This document shows, piece by piece, positions 9,505 to 19,138 of a DNA stretch of 62,345 bases (positions are counted from its first letter, which is position 1; each line of letters starts with the position of its first letter). This DNA is from Thermohalobaculum xanthum. GTDB taxonomy: Bacteria > Pseudomonadota > Alphaproteobacteria > Rhodobacterales > Rhodobacteraceae. Both the position numbers and the translations under genes were made by a program. Where the stretch lies: assembly GCF_016623495.1 (NCBI RefSeq), contig NZ_JAEHHL010000013.1, positions 1 to 62,345 of the forward strand. Direction: 5' to 3'. The notes beneath the pieces were generated by a model that worked only from the letters and a program-made list of their open reading frames with translations, was not told where the DNA came from and ran no database searches.

Positions 9505-10644
9505 TCAGACCCAGTCGATCCGCGCCACCAGCTGGCCGTGGTCCGAGGCCAGCGCGTCATACCGCCCGCGCGGCAGGCCGCCGTCGTTGAGATGGTCGTT
9601 GAACGCGCGCAGATGGCCCAGCCAGGCGATCTGGCGCGGGTCGCCGTCGCGGAAATGCGCCGATAGGAGCAGGCGGTCGAGGCTCTGGTAGACACCGCCG
9701 AAGGCCGAGGTATGAAAGGCCGCGCGCCCCACGCGGGCCGAGGCGACGGCCTCGGCCGAGTCGAGCCGCAGCCCCTCGATCCGCGCGCGGATGATGCGGT
9801 CTTCCTCGGCGGTCCAGGTGCCCTCGGCGCCGAAGCGGGGCTCGGTCGTGTAATCGCTGTCGGGCCGCTCGCCCGCCAGGATCAGCGCGGCGTCGCCCAT
9901 GTGCGGCGCGTTCACGTCGCCCGCCACGATCACCGGATGGCCTGCCTCGAGCACGGTCACCACCTCGCGCCGGACGGCCAGCGCCTCGCCCATCCGGCGC
10001 AGGCTCGCGCGGATCGCGCCGCGCCCGCGCCCGACCGCGTCGTAGTTCATCAGGTCGCCCTCGGGCGCGTCCGGGCCGCCATGGGGAAACTCGGGCGTGG
10101 GCGACTTGAGATGGATGTTGAACAGCGTGATCTCGCGCCCCTCGATGTCCAGCCGCACCCACTGGATCGGGCGCGACAGCCGCGTCAGGCTCCATTCCCC
10201 CGCCAGCCCGGCCCGCAATTGCATGAAATCGACCGAGACCGGGCGGCCGGAGATGTCCTGCAGATGCCCCGAGTCGAGCACGCGATGGCGCGACAGCACG
10301 GCGAGGCCGGGGCGCGGGTGGGTTTCGTTCTCGTTGAGATTGCGGGCGAATCGAAGGCCGTCGCCATAGGGTCGCCACGGGCCCCCGCGCCACAGGGTGC
10401 CGCCATAACCGCCTCCGGCCAGCGCCGCGGCGCGCGCGTCGGCCCGGGCGGCCAGCGCGGCGAGGGCGGCGGCGTCGAACACCTCCTGCACCGCCACCAA
10501 GTCGGCGTCCATTGCCAGCAGCTGGTCGGCCAGCCAGTCGAGCTTCCAGTCGAAGTCGTCCGCGCTCAGCCCATCGCCATGGTAGAACGGCCTGCCCGGA
10601 GAGATCAGGTTCTGGGCATTGAGCGTGGCGACGGTGAAGCCCAT
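9505..10644 (-). CDS. endonuclease/exonuclease/phosphatase family protein
   Basis: 379 residues of the EEP (exonuclease III / DNase I / sphingomyelinase) fold. Motifs in order: TLNAQNL with the first Asn near 10, DLVAVQEV with the metal-binding Glu near 53, the internal strand FNIHLKSP, GDVNAPHMGD with the Asp/Asn pair, and near the end HLRAFNDHLND, where the SDH/NDH catalytic His is expected. There is no secretion signal. The substrate could be DNA, a phosphoester or a lipid; sequence does not say. The stop of the neighbouring dehydratase gene is six bases upstream of its start, so it probably belongs to the same minus-strand operon. Confidence 0.8.
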   Translation of the reverse strand: MGFTVATLNAQNLISPGRPFYHGDGLSADDFDWKLDWLADQLLAMDADLVAVQEVFDAAALAALAARADARAAALAGGGYGGTLWRGGPWRPYGDGLRFARNLNENETHPRPGLAVLSRHRVLDSGHLQDISGRPVSVDFMQLRAGLAGEWSLTRLSRPIQWVRLDIEGREITLFNIHLKSPTPEFPHGGPDAPEGDLMNYDAVGRGRGAIRASLRRMGEALAVRREVVTVLEAGHPVIVAGDVNAPHMGDAALILAGERPDSDYTTEPRFGAEGTWTAEEDRIIRARIEGLRLDSAEAVASARVGRAAFHTSAFGGVYQSLDRLLLSAHFRDGDPRQIAWLGHLRAFNDHLNDGGLPRGRYDALASDHGQLVARIDWV

Positions 10645-10650
10645 GCCGGA

Positions 10651-11634
10651 TCAGAGCCGTGCCAGCGCGCGCGAGAACATCGGCGGATCGACATTGCCGC
10701 CGGTCGCGACCACGATCACCGCGTCGCCCTCGATCTCGTCACCGCGCGACAGCGCGGCGGCAAGCGCGACAGCGCCGCCCGGTTCGACCACGATCTTGAG
10801 CCGCAGGAAGGCGGTGGCCACCGCCGCCAGCGCCTCGTCGTCGGTGACCGACAGCCCCGGGCCCGCGCGACGCGACAGGATCGGCCAGGTCAGCTCGCCC
10901 GGGCAGGGCGTCACGATGGCGTCGCAGATCGATGTGGCGCCGGACGGGTTGCCGAGCCGCTCGCCGGCCGCGAGCGAGCGCTTCCAGTCGTCGAAGCCCG
11001 ATGGCTCGGCGGTGCGCACGCGCAGCCCCGGTGCCTCGGCCTCGAGCGCCAGCGAAATCCCCGAGGCGAGCCCGCCGCCGCCGGTGCAGACCAGCACATC
11101 GGCCCGCGTGACTCCGGCGTCGCGCGCCTGGGCCGCGATCTCGAGCCCGGTCGTGCCCTGGCCCGCGATCACCATCGGCTCGTCATAGGGGCGCACGATG
11201 GTCAGGCCGCGCTCGGAGGCGATCGCCTCGCCCTTGGCCTCGCGGCTTTCGCCGCCGGCGCGGTCATAGGTCACGACCTCGGCGCCATGGGCGCGGGTGT
11301 TGGCAAGCTTGAGCGCCGGCGCGTCCGCCGGCATCACGATCACGGCGGGCACGCCCAGCAGCTCGGCCGCATGCGCCACGCCCTGCGCGTGGTTGCCCGA
11401 GGAATAGGCGATCACGCCGCGACGGCGGGCGTCCTCGGGCAGCGCGGTCAGCGCCGACCAACCGCCCCGGAACTTGAAGCTGCCGGTGCGCTGCAGGCAC
11501 TCGGCCTTGACGAGAACCCGGCGCCCGGCCGCGCGGTTGAGCAGCGCGCTCTCGAGCAGCGGCGTGCGCAGCGCATGCCCCTCGAGCCGCCGGGCGGCGG
11601 CGCGGATGTCGTCGATCGAGATGGCATCGCTCAT
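10651..11634 (-). CDS. threonine/serine dehydratase (PLP fold type II)
   Basis: 327 residues, resembling catabolic threonine dehydratase or serine racemase. The Schiff-base Lys is in GSFKFRGG (Lys 54), the substrate loop is SSGNHAQG, and the phosphate-binding glycine loop is TGGGGLASG. There is no C-terminal ACT regulatory domain, so it is not the biosynthetic IlvA form. The start at 11634 overlaps the stop of the upstream hydrolase (ATGA). It is translationally coupled to the hydrolase and dehalogenase genes. Activity on threonine, serine or 3-hydroxyaspartate cannot be separated by eye; another member of the same fold, bhcB, lies 19 kb away. Confidence 0.85.
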   Translation of the reverse strand: MSDAISIDDIRAAARRLEGHALRTPLLESALLNRAAGRRVLVKAECLQRTGSFKFRGGWSALTALPEDARRRGVIAYSSGNHAQGVAHAAELLGVPAVIVMPADAPALKLANTRAHGAEVVTYDRAGGESREAKGEAIASERGLTIVRPYDEPMVIAGQGTTGLEIAAQARDAGVTRADVLVCTGGGGLASGISLALEAEAPGLRVRTAEPSGFDDWKRSLAAGERLGNPSGATSICDAIVTPCPGELTWPILSRRAGPGLSVTDDEALAAVATAFLRLKIVVEPGGAVALAAALSRGDEIEGDAVIVVATGGNVDPPMFSRALARL

Positions 11635-12479
11635 GCCGCGTGCTCCGCAAGAAAGGTGTCGATGGCGGCGAGCGCGACCGGCTCGTCGAGGAAGGGGACA
11701 TGGCCGCGGTCGGGCACGGTGACCGCGACGAGGCCGGGCTTGCGCGCCTGCATCTGGGCCAGCGTCGCGGGGCTGAGGACCTCGGAGTTCGCGCCGCGCA
11801 GCACCAGGATCGGCACCTCGATCTCGTCGAACAGCGGCCAGAGATCGGCGGGGCCTGCCGCCAGGGCGGCCTCGACCGCCTCGCGCAGCCGCGGGTCGTA
11901 GTCGAGCGCGGGCCGGCCGCCCTCGTCGCGGAAGATCCGCCGGGCCTGTGCAAGCCAGGCCGCGCGATCGAGGTCGGGGAAGCTTGCGGCATGGGCGCGG
12001 TGCAGGCCCGCGGCGGCGGCGTCGAAATCGGGAAAGCCCGGGTCGCGGCCCAGGTAGCCCAGGATCGCCTCGATCCCGGCGGGCTCGATCACGGGGCCCA
12101 CGTCGTTGAGGATCAGGCACGAGACCATCGCCGGCGCCTTGGCCGCGAGCCCCATGCCGATCAGCCCGCCGCGCGAGGTTCCCAGGATGGCGGTGCGGGC
12201 AATGCCGAGATGCGCGAGCAGGAGCGCGGCGTCGCCGCCCTCGACCATCGGCGTGTATTCCGCGCAGGGCGCCTCGGCCCAGTCCGAGCCGCCGCGTCCG
12301 CGATAGTCCATGCGCAGCACGCGGTGGCGCGATGCCAGGTGCGCGGCGATCGGCTCGAAGTCGCGCATGCTGCGGGTGAGGCCTGGCAGGCACAGCACCG
12401 CGGGCCCGTCGCCGGCGACGTCATAGGCGATGCGGCGTCCGTCGGCCGAGGCGAAGCGGCGCGGCGCGTCCGCGCTCAT
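11631..12479 (-). CDS. alpha/beta hydrolase
   Basis: 282 residues. The oxyanion strand ends LCLPGLTRS, DYRGRGGSDW follows, the nucleophile elbow GTSRGG places Ser near 102, and the base His is in VPDRGHVPFLDEP near the C-terminus. The overall pattern is that of the epoxide-hydrolase/haloalkane-dehalogenase-like alpha/beta family, with a helical cap around residues 130-200, but a Ser nucleophile favours an esterase or C-C hydrolase role. The start overlaps the stop of the dehalogenase gene (ATGA) and the stop overlaps the dehydratase start, so the three proteins are likely made together. Confidence 0.85.
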   Translation of the reverse strand: MSADAPRRFASADGRRIAYDVAGDGPAVLCLPGLTRSMRDFEPIAAHLASRHRVLRMDYRGRGGSDWAEAPCAEYTPMVEGGDAALLLAHLGIARTAILGTSRGGLIGMGLAAKAPAMVSCLILNDVGPVIEPAGIEAILGYLGRDPGFPDFDAAAAGLHRAHAASFPDLDRAAWLAQARRIFRDEGGRPALDYDPRLREAVEAALAAGPADLWPLFDEIEVPILVLRGANSEVLSPATLAQMQARKPGLVAVTVPDRGHVPFLDEPVALAAIDTFLAEHAA

Positions 12480-13162
12480 GCGGCCCCCGCGAGCCGCGGA
12501 ATGCCGGTCAGGTCCGACATCTCGTGCACCGGGCGCCAGGGCAGGCGGTCGACCGGCTCGGACCGGCGGTTCACCCAGGCCGTGACGAAGCCGTAGCCGG
12601 TCGCAGCGCAGGCGTCCCAGCAATTCGACGAGACGAACAGCACCTCGCGCCGCGGGCCACCGAAGGCCTGGCCGACCAGGTCGTAGGTCGACCGATGCGG
12701 CTTGAACACGCCCACCTGCTCGACCGAGAGCACGGCATCGAGCACGTCGCCGATGCCGGCGCTCTCGACCGCGCCGTTCAGCATCTCGGGCGATCCGTTC
12801 GAGAGGATGGCGGTGCGCATCCCGGCGGCCTTGAGGGCCGCAAGCATCGAGGGCACCTCGGGGTAGGCCGCCAGCTCCCAGTAGAGCTGCAGCAGCCGGT
12901 CGCGCAGGTCGGGATCGGCAATGCCGTGGGCTTCGAGCGCGTAGTCGAGCCCCTGCATCGTCACGGTCCAGAAATCCGTGTGCACGCCATAGGTTGCTCG
13001 CAGCCAGGTGTATTGCAGCTGCTTCTCGCGCCAGGTGGCCGAGATCTTCTGCCACTGCGCCGCGAAGGCGTCGCGCCCGGGCTCCTCGGCCGCCTCGCGC
13101 GCCGCGGCGTTGACGTCGAACAAGGTGCCGTAGGCATCGAAGACGCAGGTCGTGATGGTCAT
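12476..13162 (-). CDS. haloacid dehalogenase, type II
   Basis: 228 residues of the L-2-haloacid dehalogenase type, which converts L-2-haloacids to D-2-hydroxyacids through an aspartyl ester. The nucleophile is Asp 9 in VFDAYGTLFDV. Further markers are the WREKQLQYTWLR helix typical of type II enzymes, ILSNGSPEML, the Lys of VFKPHRSTYDL, and VSSNCWDACAATGYG. The start at 13162 (MTITTCVF) is the family N-terminus; an open extension of 45 codons upstream looks non-genic. First gene of the coupled minus-strand operon. Natural substrates may be non-halogenated. Confidence 0.85.
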   Translation of the reverse strand: MTITTCVFDAYGTLFDVNAAAREAAEEPGRDAFAAQWQKISATWREKQLQYTWLRATYGVHTDFWTVTMQGLDYALEAHGIADPDLRDRLLQLYWELAAYPEVPSMLAALKAAGMRTAILSNGSPEMLNGAVESAGIGDVLDAVLSVEQVGVFKPHRSTYDLVGQAFGGPRREVLFVSSNCWDACAATGYGFVTAWVNRRSEPVDRLPWRPVHEMSDLTGIPRLAGAA

Positions 13163-13268
13163 CGTCGTCCCCCTCGCAGGCTTGCGGTCGCGCGGCGCAG
13201 ATTGCACGCCGGGGGGGCCGATGAAAAGGCCCGGCGCATCACGATCGGCCGAGGCGTCGCCGCGCGGC

Positions 13269-13934
13269 TCAGCGCCGGCGGAACCATCCGCGGCCACGGC
13301 CCAGCAGATGCAGCCCCGCGATGGCGACGATGCCAGCGGCCGAGAGGCCCAGCAGCATGGGCCAGCTCATCTCGGCCATCACCGCGCCCATATGGACCAT
13401 CACCAGCGTGAGCGGCAGGATGCCAAGCCCGGTGGTCCAGGCGAAGGTCCAGAAGCCGACCCGCGTGAGCCCGGCGGCGTAGTTGATCAGGTTGAAGGCG
13501 ATCACCGGGATGAAGCGGCTGACCAGCAGCGTGACCGCGCCCTGGTCGGCCGCCCAGTCGTCGAGCGCGGCGCGGTGGCGCGCGGGCAGAAGCGCCTCGA
13601 CCGCCGGGCGCCCCAGCGCGCGGGCAAGTCCGAACGAGAGCGCGGCGCCGATCATCGCGCCGACCCAGATCACCGCCGTGCCCAGCGTGGTGCCGAAGGC
13701 CGCCCCGGCGGCCAGCGCCAGCAGCTCGGCCGGGAACGGGATGAAGCAGTGCAGCACCATCAACCCGACGACTGCCACGGGCCCCCAGACGCCCATGGCC
13801 TCGATCCTGCCGGAGAGCGCGTCGCCGGTGATCCGGGTCTCGTCAAGCGCCAGCGCCAGGATCGCGCCAAGGGCGATCAGCAGGATAAGTGCCGCCAGCG
13901 CGAGCAGGCGCTGGAACCTCGCCTCGGTGCTCAT
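13269..13934 (-). CDS. TVP38/TMEM64 (DedA-like, VTT domain) inner-membrane protein
   Basis: 221 residues with about six hydrophobic segments. The VTT/SNARE-associated region shows CFIPFPAELLALAAGAAFG and the conserved SRFIPVIAFNLINYAAGLT near the re-entrant loop. Members are linked to lipid scrambling or envelope homeostasis; the precise job here is unknown. The start at 13934 has an AAAGGA ribosome site; another ATG nine codons earlier is possible. It ends in an arginine-rich tail (WFRRR). Confidence 0.8.
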   Translation of the reverse strand: MSTEARFQRLLALAALILLIALGAILALALDETRITGDALSGRIEAMGVWGPVAVVGLMVLHCFIPFPAELLALAAGAAFGTTLGTAVIWVGAMIGAALSFGLARALGRPAVEALLPARHRAALDDWAADQGAVTLLVSRFIPVIAFNLINYAAGLTRVGFWTFAWTTGLGILPLTLVMVHMGAVMAEMSWPMLLGLSAAGIVAIAGLHLLGRGRGWFRRR

Positions 13935-14006
13935 TCTGCGGCGGTCCTTTCCGTCATGCACCCGGCCCCGGCACGGCTGCGGCCCCGTGTGCCGGGCGGT
14001 GCGGTC

Positions 14007-15299
14007 TCAGACGACCAGCCTGTGCGCGACCTGGTCGCCGACGCCGAAGACGCGCTTGTATCGCGCCACCGCGTCGGGCGAGCCCATCGCCTTGTTCGGA
14101 TTGTCCGACAGCTTGACCGTCTCGCGCCCGTTGGCCGAAACGACCTTGCATACCAGCGAGAACGGGTCGAGCCGCCCGTCGCCGATCAGCCCGCGGAAAT
14201 CGTTGGTCAGGAGCGTGCCCCAGCCGAAGCCCAGCAGGCTGCGGTCCGAGAAGCGCCGGTAGAGCGTCTCGATCAGCTCGACGTCGAGCCCGTCCGAGAA
14301 GATCATCAGCTTGGTTGACGGATCCTGCCCGCGGCGCTTCCACCAGTCGATCACGAACTCGCCGTTCTCGACCGGGTCGCCCGAGTCGATGCGCACGCCG
14401 GTCCAGTTGGCGATCCAGTCGGGCGCGCGCTCGAGGAAGCCGCGGGTGCCGTAGGTATCGGGCAGCACGATGCGCAGATTGCCCATGTAGTCCTGCTGCC
14501 AGTCGGCGAGGACCTGGTAGGGCGCCTCGGCCAGCGCCGCGTCGCTCTCGGCCAGCGCCGCGTAGACCATCGGCAGCTCGTGGGCGTTGGTGCCGACCGC
14601 CTCGACCTCGCGGCGCAGTGCGATCAGGCAGTTCGAGGTGCCGGTGAAGCGCTCGCCCAGGCCCTCCATCATCGCCTGCACGCACCAGTCCTGCCACAGG
14701 AAGCCGTGCCTGCGCCGCGTGCCGAAATCGGCGACCGCGACATTGGGCAGGCGGCGAAGGCGCTCGATCTTCTCCCAGACGCGGGTCATGGCGCGGGCAT
14801 AGAGCACCTGCAGCTCGAACTTGCCCATGCCGCGCAGCACCGCGCGCGAGCGCAGCTCCATCAGAACGGCCAGCGCCGGGACCTCCCACATCGTGGTCTC
14901 GATCCAGCGGCCCTCGAATGTCAGCTCGTACTGATCGCCGCGGCGCTCGAGATGGTATTCGGGGAAGCGGAAGCCCTCGAACCAGTCGAGGAAATCCGGG
15001 TCGAACATCCAGCGCCGGCCGTAGAAGGTGTTGCCGCGCAGCCAGGTCGACTCGCCGCGCGAGAGGCGCAGGGTGCGGATGTGATCGAGCTGCTCGCGCA
15101 GCTCGCCCTCGTCGATCAGCCGTGCCAGCGGCACGTCGTCCGAGCGGTTGATGACCGAGAAGGTCACCCGCGTCTGCGGGTGGTGGCGGAAAATGCTTTG
15201 CGCCATCAGCAGCTTGTAGAAATCGGTGTCGATCACCGAGCGGACGATCGGGTCGATCTTCCAGCTTCTGTTGTGAACGCGGGTGGCAATGTCGGTCAT
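14007..15299 (-). CDS. pncB: nicotinate phosphoribosyltransferase
   Basis: 430 residues; converts nicotinate and PRPP to nicotinate mononucleotide in NAD salvage. Typical stretches are [18 protein letters not shown] near the N-terminus, EFGTRR-type loop [41 protein letters not shown], and [11 protein letters not shown] at the phosphate site. The family's phosphorylatable His could not be assigned with certainty. The start at 15299 (MTDIATRVH) agrees with homologues; the open frame continues 36 codons upstream without family similarity. Transcribed alone. Confidence 0.93.
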   Translation of the reverse strand: MTDIATRVHNRSWKIDPIVRSVIDTDFYKLLMAQSIFRHHPQTRVTFSVINRSDDVPLARLIDEGELREQLDHIRTLRLSRGESTWLRGNTFYGRRWMFDPDFLDWFEGFRFPEYHLERRGDQYELTFEGRWIETTMWEVPALAVLMELRSRAVLRGMGKFELQVLYARAMTRVWEKIERLRRLPNVAVADFGTRRRHGFLWQDWCVQAMMEGLGERFTGTSNCLIALRREVEAVGTNAHELPMVYAALAESDAALAEAPYQVLADWQQDYMGNLRIVLPDTYGTRGFLERAPDWIANWTGVRIDSGDPVENGEFVIDWWKRRGQDPSTKLMIFSDGLDVELIETLYRRFSDRSLLGFGWGTLLTNDFRGLIGDGRLDPFSLVCKVVSANGRETVKLSDNPNKAMGSPDAVARYKRVFGVGDQVAHRLVV

Positions 15300-15513
15300 G
15301 TGCTCGTCCGGTACTCGGCGGCCCGCCTGCCGCAGCGCGCCATTCTGCCCGGAATTCGCCGCCAGTCGACCCCCAAGCGCCATCCCGGGGATGCGCCATT
15401 TGGACATCCGCGGGCGGGTGCAGCTTCCCGGCCCGGCTGCGTCGCCGCGCTCTGCCTCAGGCGTTGACGTGCGGCGGCTTCAGCCCCTCACCGGGTCCGT
15501 GCCTCTGCCTGCC
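15300..15513. other. 214-base spacer, no gene seen
   Basis: Lies upstream of pncB and downstream of the MAPEG gene, both on the minus strand. I find no convincing coding frame, RNA or operator; it presumably holds the pncB promoter. Confidence 0.5.
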
Positions 15514-16035
15514 CTAATCGAGCTGCACCACGGTGTGCCATGCCACGTAGGCGATGATGCCGAGGTTCATGTACCCGGTCGCCGCCATGCCGAAGGCGCG
15601 GTAGAGAGGATGGATCCTGTAGCCGATCCAGAACGCGACCCGGGCGACGACGAAGATCGTCACGGTGACCGGAATGACCGCCATCTGATCGGCGCCGAGC
15701 ACCGTGCTGAGCGCAAGCGTCCCGACCAGGAACAGCACGTATTGCTGCAGCGTGTTCTCGACGACCTGGGCATTGATGCGTGTTTCCGGCGTTTCCTTGT
15801 TCAGGAGCGGGTTGATTGCGTCGCTGAAGAACCGGTTGTTTCCGACAACGATGATCCCGACCAGCAAGGGCAATGCCGCGATCGCATTCATGCGAAGCGT
15901 GTAGCCAAGGCGCGCGGCCAGATCGTCGAGGCCGGCCGGCGGCGGGACGAGGCGGCAGCCGAAAACGACTGCGGCCACCATTGCCGCAACGCCGCTGCTG
16001 GCACCGAGCGCGACGATCCTTTGATCTCTCGTCAT
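15514..16035 (-). CDS. MAPEG-family integral membrane protein
   Basis: 173 residues with four hydrophobic helices. The family signature is visible: VGNNRFFSDAINPLLNKET followed by PETRINAQVVENTLQQ, then the conserved RVAFWIGYRIHPLYRAFGMA and a final helix. MAPEG proteins include membrane glutathione transferases and eicosanoid enzymes; bacterial members are mostly uncharacterised. The start at 16035 (MTRDQR) gives the first helix at once. The frame stays open far upstream through the transglycosylase gene, but that is a shadow. Confidence 0.8.
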   Translation of the reverse strand: MTRDQRIVALGASSGVAAMVAAVVFGCRLVPPPAGLDDLAARLGYTLRMNAIAALPLLVGIIVVGNNRFFSDAINPLLNKETPETRINAQVVENTLQQYVLFLVGTLALSTVLGADQMAVIPVTVTIFVVARVAFWIGYRIHPLYRAFGMAATGYMNLGIIAYVAWHTVVQLD

Positions 16036-16313
16036 TGTCCCTGCAAATCCCTCCGAAGCAGTCTGCGAGACGATCCGGCAATCGAACACCGGGTCGAACA
16101 GCATCGAGCCCGCAAGACAGCGTCCATGCGAATGCGCCGAATGGCAACATTCCCTTTCCGAAGCCTCGGCTCGTCGGAGTGCACGGGCGGCCGCCCGCGG
16201 CTGTGCCGCGCGCGGCGCCGACCGGGTTGGAGCGGATGGGCGAGGAGACGCCGGGCCTCCCGTCAAGACGGCGCGGGGACACACGCCCGCGCCGCTCGGT
16301 CGTTCGTGGAGGC
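16036..16313. other. 278-base spacer, no gene seen
   Basis: Separates the transglycosylase and MAPEG genes, both on the minus strand. It holds a strong hairpin near its right end (see separate entry) and presumably the MAPEG promoter. No coding frame here has a plausible start and family features. Confidence 0.5.
16269..16294 (-). terminator. hairpin downstream of the lytic transglycosylase gene
   Basis: A perfect 9-base stem (CGGCGCGGG with CCCGCGCCG, 8-base loop) begins 20 bases after the transglycosylase stop. On the minus strand it is followed only by TCTT, so it may be a weak or Rho-assisted terminator or a 3' stabilising stem. Confidence 0.5.
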
Positions 16314-17996
16314 TCAGCAGGTGACCGTCTGGGCCCCGCAGCGCACCCCGCGTGCCAGATCGGCGATGATCGTCATCTCGCCCGCCTGGCCCGACAGGCG
16401 GGCGCGGTAGACATAGACGCCTTCGATGACCCGCTGCACGTAGTTGCGGGTCTCCGAGAAGGGAATGTTCTCGATCCAGTCGATCATGTCGGTGCCGGGC
16501 AGGCGCGGGTCGCCATACTTGCCGATCCACTCGTCGACCCGGCCCTTGCCGGCGTTGTAAGCCGCCGCCGCCAGCACGTAGGAGCCGCCGAACTCCTCGA
16601 TCCGGCGCGACAGATAGGTCTGGCCAAGCCGGGCGTTGTAACGCCAGTCCTCGGTCAGGCGCTCGGGCGAATAGTCCTCGCCGATCCAGCCGGCCACCTT
16701 CTTTGCGGTGGCGGGCATCACCTGCATCAGGCCGCGCGCGCCGGCGTGGCTGATCGCACGGGGGTTGAGCTCGGTCTCCTGCCGCGCGATCGACATCGCC
16801 AGCGCCGGCTCGACCGCGCTGACATAGGCGGCAAGCTCGGTCACGGGGTAGTAGGCCGGCATCAGCACCTCTCCCTTGCGGGTCGCCTTCTTGGCGATGC
16901 GCACGGCGTAGTGCGGCCGGTCGAGCTCGAGCGCGAGGTCCGCCAGCGCGCCCAGTGCCGCGCCCCCGTCGAGATGCTCGGCAAGATGGGTGAAGGTCTG
17001 GAAGGCGAGACCGTCCTCGCCGGCGAAATGCACGATCGCGGCCATGCGCACGTCGTCCGACCGCGTGACCGGGCTGCGCTGCCAGTCGGGCAAGTCGGTG
17101 GCCGTGATCGCCGGGTCGCCCGGCACCCCGATCGCGGCCGCCGCAAGCTGGCCGTAGAACGAGGTCTGGTGCCGCGCCGCGCGCTCGTAGGCCGCGCGCG
17201 CGCCCGCGGTGTCGCCCGCCGCCTCGAGCGCGCGGCCAAGCCAGTAGCCGCCCCGGCCAAGGCTGATCGGGGTCTCGACCGAGACCTCGAACCTCTGGAA
17301 ATGCCCGGCGGCGAGGGCCGGGTCGTTCAGCTGGCGCAGCGCGATCCAGCCCGCCAGCCATTCGTGGTCGGAATAGTCATAGCCGTCCGCGGGCGTCAGG
17401 CCATGGGCGCTGGCCAGCCCGTAGGCCAGTCGGCCGCGGCCCTCGCGCGCCGCCCGCCGGGCAAGGATCGCGCGCCGCTCGGCCCAGAGCTTGGGGTTGC
17501 CCATCTCGGCGGGCCCGACCCCCGCCAGATAGACCTCGGCCGCATCGTAGTCGCGCTTTTTCCAAAGGCTCGAGAATTCGCTCCAGCGCGCGTTCGCCGC
17601 CGGCGTCAGACGCGAGCCGCCGTCATCGGTCACGCCGGGCCGGCTGCCCAGCACCGCCTCGGCCAGGTGGTCGAGCCCCGGCCAGGTCCCGCGCCGCGCG
17701 ACGAAGGACTGGTATTCGGGCACGCTGCCCGCGCCCGCGCGCAGCTTGCGCCACAGGACGATGTCCTGAACCACCACATCGCGGGTGCCATGCGCGAGGG
17801 CCTCGGCGCCGCCCCAGTCGCCGCGCTCGCCCAGTGCCAGGGCGCGGCGCACGACCTCGCCCTGCACGCGGGTCTCCTGCAGATCGAGGGCCTGCGCCGT
17901 GACGGGTCCGATCAGCGCGGCAAGCGCAACCGGGACGATGAGAAATCTTGCAAGAATAGACGTTCTGCTGCTCCGGACGGGCGTTTCACGCACCAT
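16314..17996 (-). CDS. soluble lytic murein transglycosylase (Slt70-like)
   Basis: 560 residues with an N-terminal signal (SILARFLIVPVALAALIG, cleavage probably after AQA), so the protein is periplasmic. The first two thirds are an alpha-helical superhelix of the Slt U-domain type. The C-terminal GH23 domain has catalytic Glu 407 in SIARQETELNP, followed by AGARGLMQVMPATAK and AAAYNAGKGRVDEW. It cleaves the MurNAc-GlcNAc bond to give 1,6-anhydro products. The start at 17996 precedes the signal sequence; the frame is open 55 codons further but without sense. Runs divergently from dapA across a 263-base spacer. Confidence 0.9.
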   Translation of the reverse strand: MVRETPVRSSRTSILARFLIVPVALAALIGPVTAQALDLQETRVQGEVVRRALALGERGDWGGAEALAHGTRDVVVQDIVLWRKLRAGAGSVPEYQSFVARRGTWPGLDHLAEAVLGSRPGVTDDGGSRLTPAANARWSEFSSLWKKRDYDAAEVYLAGVGPAEMGNPKLWAERRAILARRAAREGRGRLAYGLASAHGLTPADGYDYSDHEWLAGWIALRQLNDPALAAGHFQRFEVSVETPISLGRGGYWLGRALEAAGDTAGARAAYERAARHQTSFYGQLAAAAIGVPGDPAITATDLPDWQRSPVTRSDDVRMAAIVHFAGEDGLAFQTFTHLAEHLDGGAALGALADLALELDRPHYAVRIAKKATRKGEVLMPAYYPVTELAAYVSAVEPALAMSIARQETELNPRAISHAGARGLMQVMPATAKKVAGWIGEDYSPERLTEDWRYNARLGQTYLSRRIEEFGGSYVLAAAAYNAGKGRVDEWIGKYGDPRLPGTDMIDWIENIPFSETRNYVQRVIEGVYVYRARLSGQAGEMTIIADLARGVRCGAQTVTC

Positions 17997-18259
17997 TCTC
18001 CGTGCTCCATAGCCTGCTTCGTTCTGCCTCGCGCCGATCATAGCACGAAGCCCGCGACGCGCCGAGGACCCGCGCGGCCCGGACTCCAAAATTCTGCCTT
18101 CTGGCCCTTCGTGCGGCAGCGCGGCAACGCCCCACCGGGCGCGGGCGTCGTCTCTTGTCAATGCGGGGCTTTGGGCATAGGGTCGCGCACCTCGAAATCC
18201 GTCCGGAAACCCGCGCCCGCGCCGTCTTTCGGCGAGGCGCCATCTTGAGTGAGCGCCCC
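17997..18259. other. divergent promoter region between slt and dapA
   Basis: 263 bases that should contain both promoters. No strong operator palindrome or coding frame with support was seen. The dapA gene could use an upstream in-frame start (18155), but the resulting extension is not part of the enzyme fold. Confidence 0.45.
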
Positions 18260-19138
18260 ATGTTCAAGGGATCGATGCCAGCCCTCGTGACCCCCCTCCG
18301 TGATGGGCGCGTGGACGAGAAATCGCTGGGGGCGCTGGTCGAGTGGCAGATCGCCGAGGGCAGCCACGGCCTCGTTCCCGTCGGCACGACGGGCGAGAGC
18401 CCGACCCTGACCCATGACGAGCACCAGCGCGTCATCGAGATCGTGGTCAAGACCGCCGCGGGCCGGGTGCCGGTGATCGCCGGCGCGGGCTCGAACAACA
18501 CCGCCGAGGCCGTGAGCCTGATCCGCTTTGCCGAGAAGGTGGGGGCCGACGGCGCGCTGGTCGTGACGCCCTATTACAACAAGCCGACCCAGGCCGGGCT
18601 GATCGCGCATTTTACCGCCGTCCACGACGCGTCCGACCTGCCGATCGTCATCTACAACATTCCCGGTCGCTCGGTCGTCGACATGAGCCCCGAGACGATG
18701 GGGACGCTGGCGCGGCTGCCGCGCATCGTCGGCGTCAAGGACGCCACCGGCGACGTCGCGCGCGTGTCGAAGCAGCGCGAGACCTGCGGCAAGGCGTTCA
18801 TCCAGCTCTCGGGCGAGGACGCCTCGGCGCTGGGCTTCAACGCCCATGGCGGCGTGGGCTGCATCTCGGTCACGGCCAACGTGGCGCCGCGGCTTTGCGC
18901 CGAGTTCCAGGAGGCGACGCTGAAGGGTGACTACGCCCGGGCGCTCGATCTGCAGGACGCGCTGATGCCGCTGCACGTGGCGATCTTCCTCGAGCCCGGC
19001 CTCGTCGGCGCGAAATATGGCCTCTCGCTTCTGGGTCGCTGCACCGAGGAGGTGCGCCTTCCGCTGCTCGGCGCGACCGACGGCGTGAAGCAGCGGATCC
19101 GCGGCGCGATGGTGCATGCAGGGATCCTGAACGGGTGA
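18260..19138 (+). CDS. dapA: 4-hydroxy-tetrahydrodipicolinate synthase
   Basis: 292 residues, standard length. It condenses pyruvate with aspartate semialdehyde, the first step committed to lysine and diaminopimelate. The TIM-barrel signatures are [11 protein letters not shown] (Thr 43/44 of the proton relay), [10 protein letters not shown], the Tyr of IYNIPGR (Tyr 132), and the Schiff-base Lys 160 in GVKDATGD. The start at 18260 ([13 protein letters not shown]) matches the family N-terminus. The next gene starts inside its stop codon. Confidence 0.95.
   Translation: MFKGSMPALVTPLRDGRVDEKSLGALVEWQIAEGSHGLVPVGTTGESPTLTHDEHQRVIEIVVKTAAGRVPVIAGAGSNNTAEAVSLIRFAEKVGADGALVVTPYYNKPTQAGLIAHFTAVHDASDLPIVIYNIPGRSVVDMSPETMGTLARLPRIVGVKDATGDVARVSKQRETCGKAFIQLSGEDASALGFNAHGGVGCISVTANVAPRLCAEFQEATLKGDYARALDLQDALMPLHVAIFLEPGLVGAKYGLSLLGRCTEEVRLPLLGATDGVKQRIRGAMVHAGILNG

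Noticed and set aside
9712-11901. A 729-codon open frame on the plus strand
   Set aside because: Lies opposite the EEP phosphatase, dehydratase and hydrolase genes, which have full catalytic motifs; composition is typical of a GC-rich shadow.
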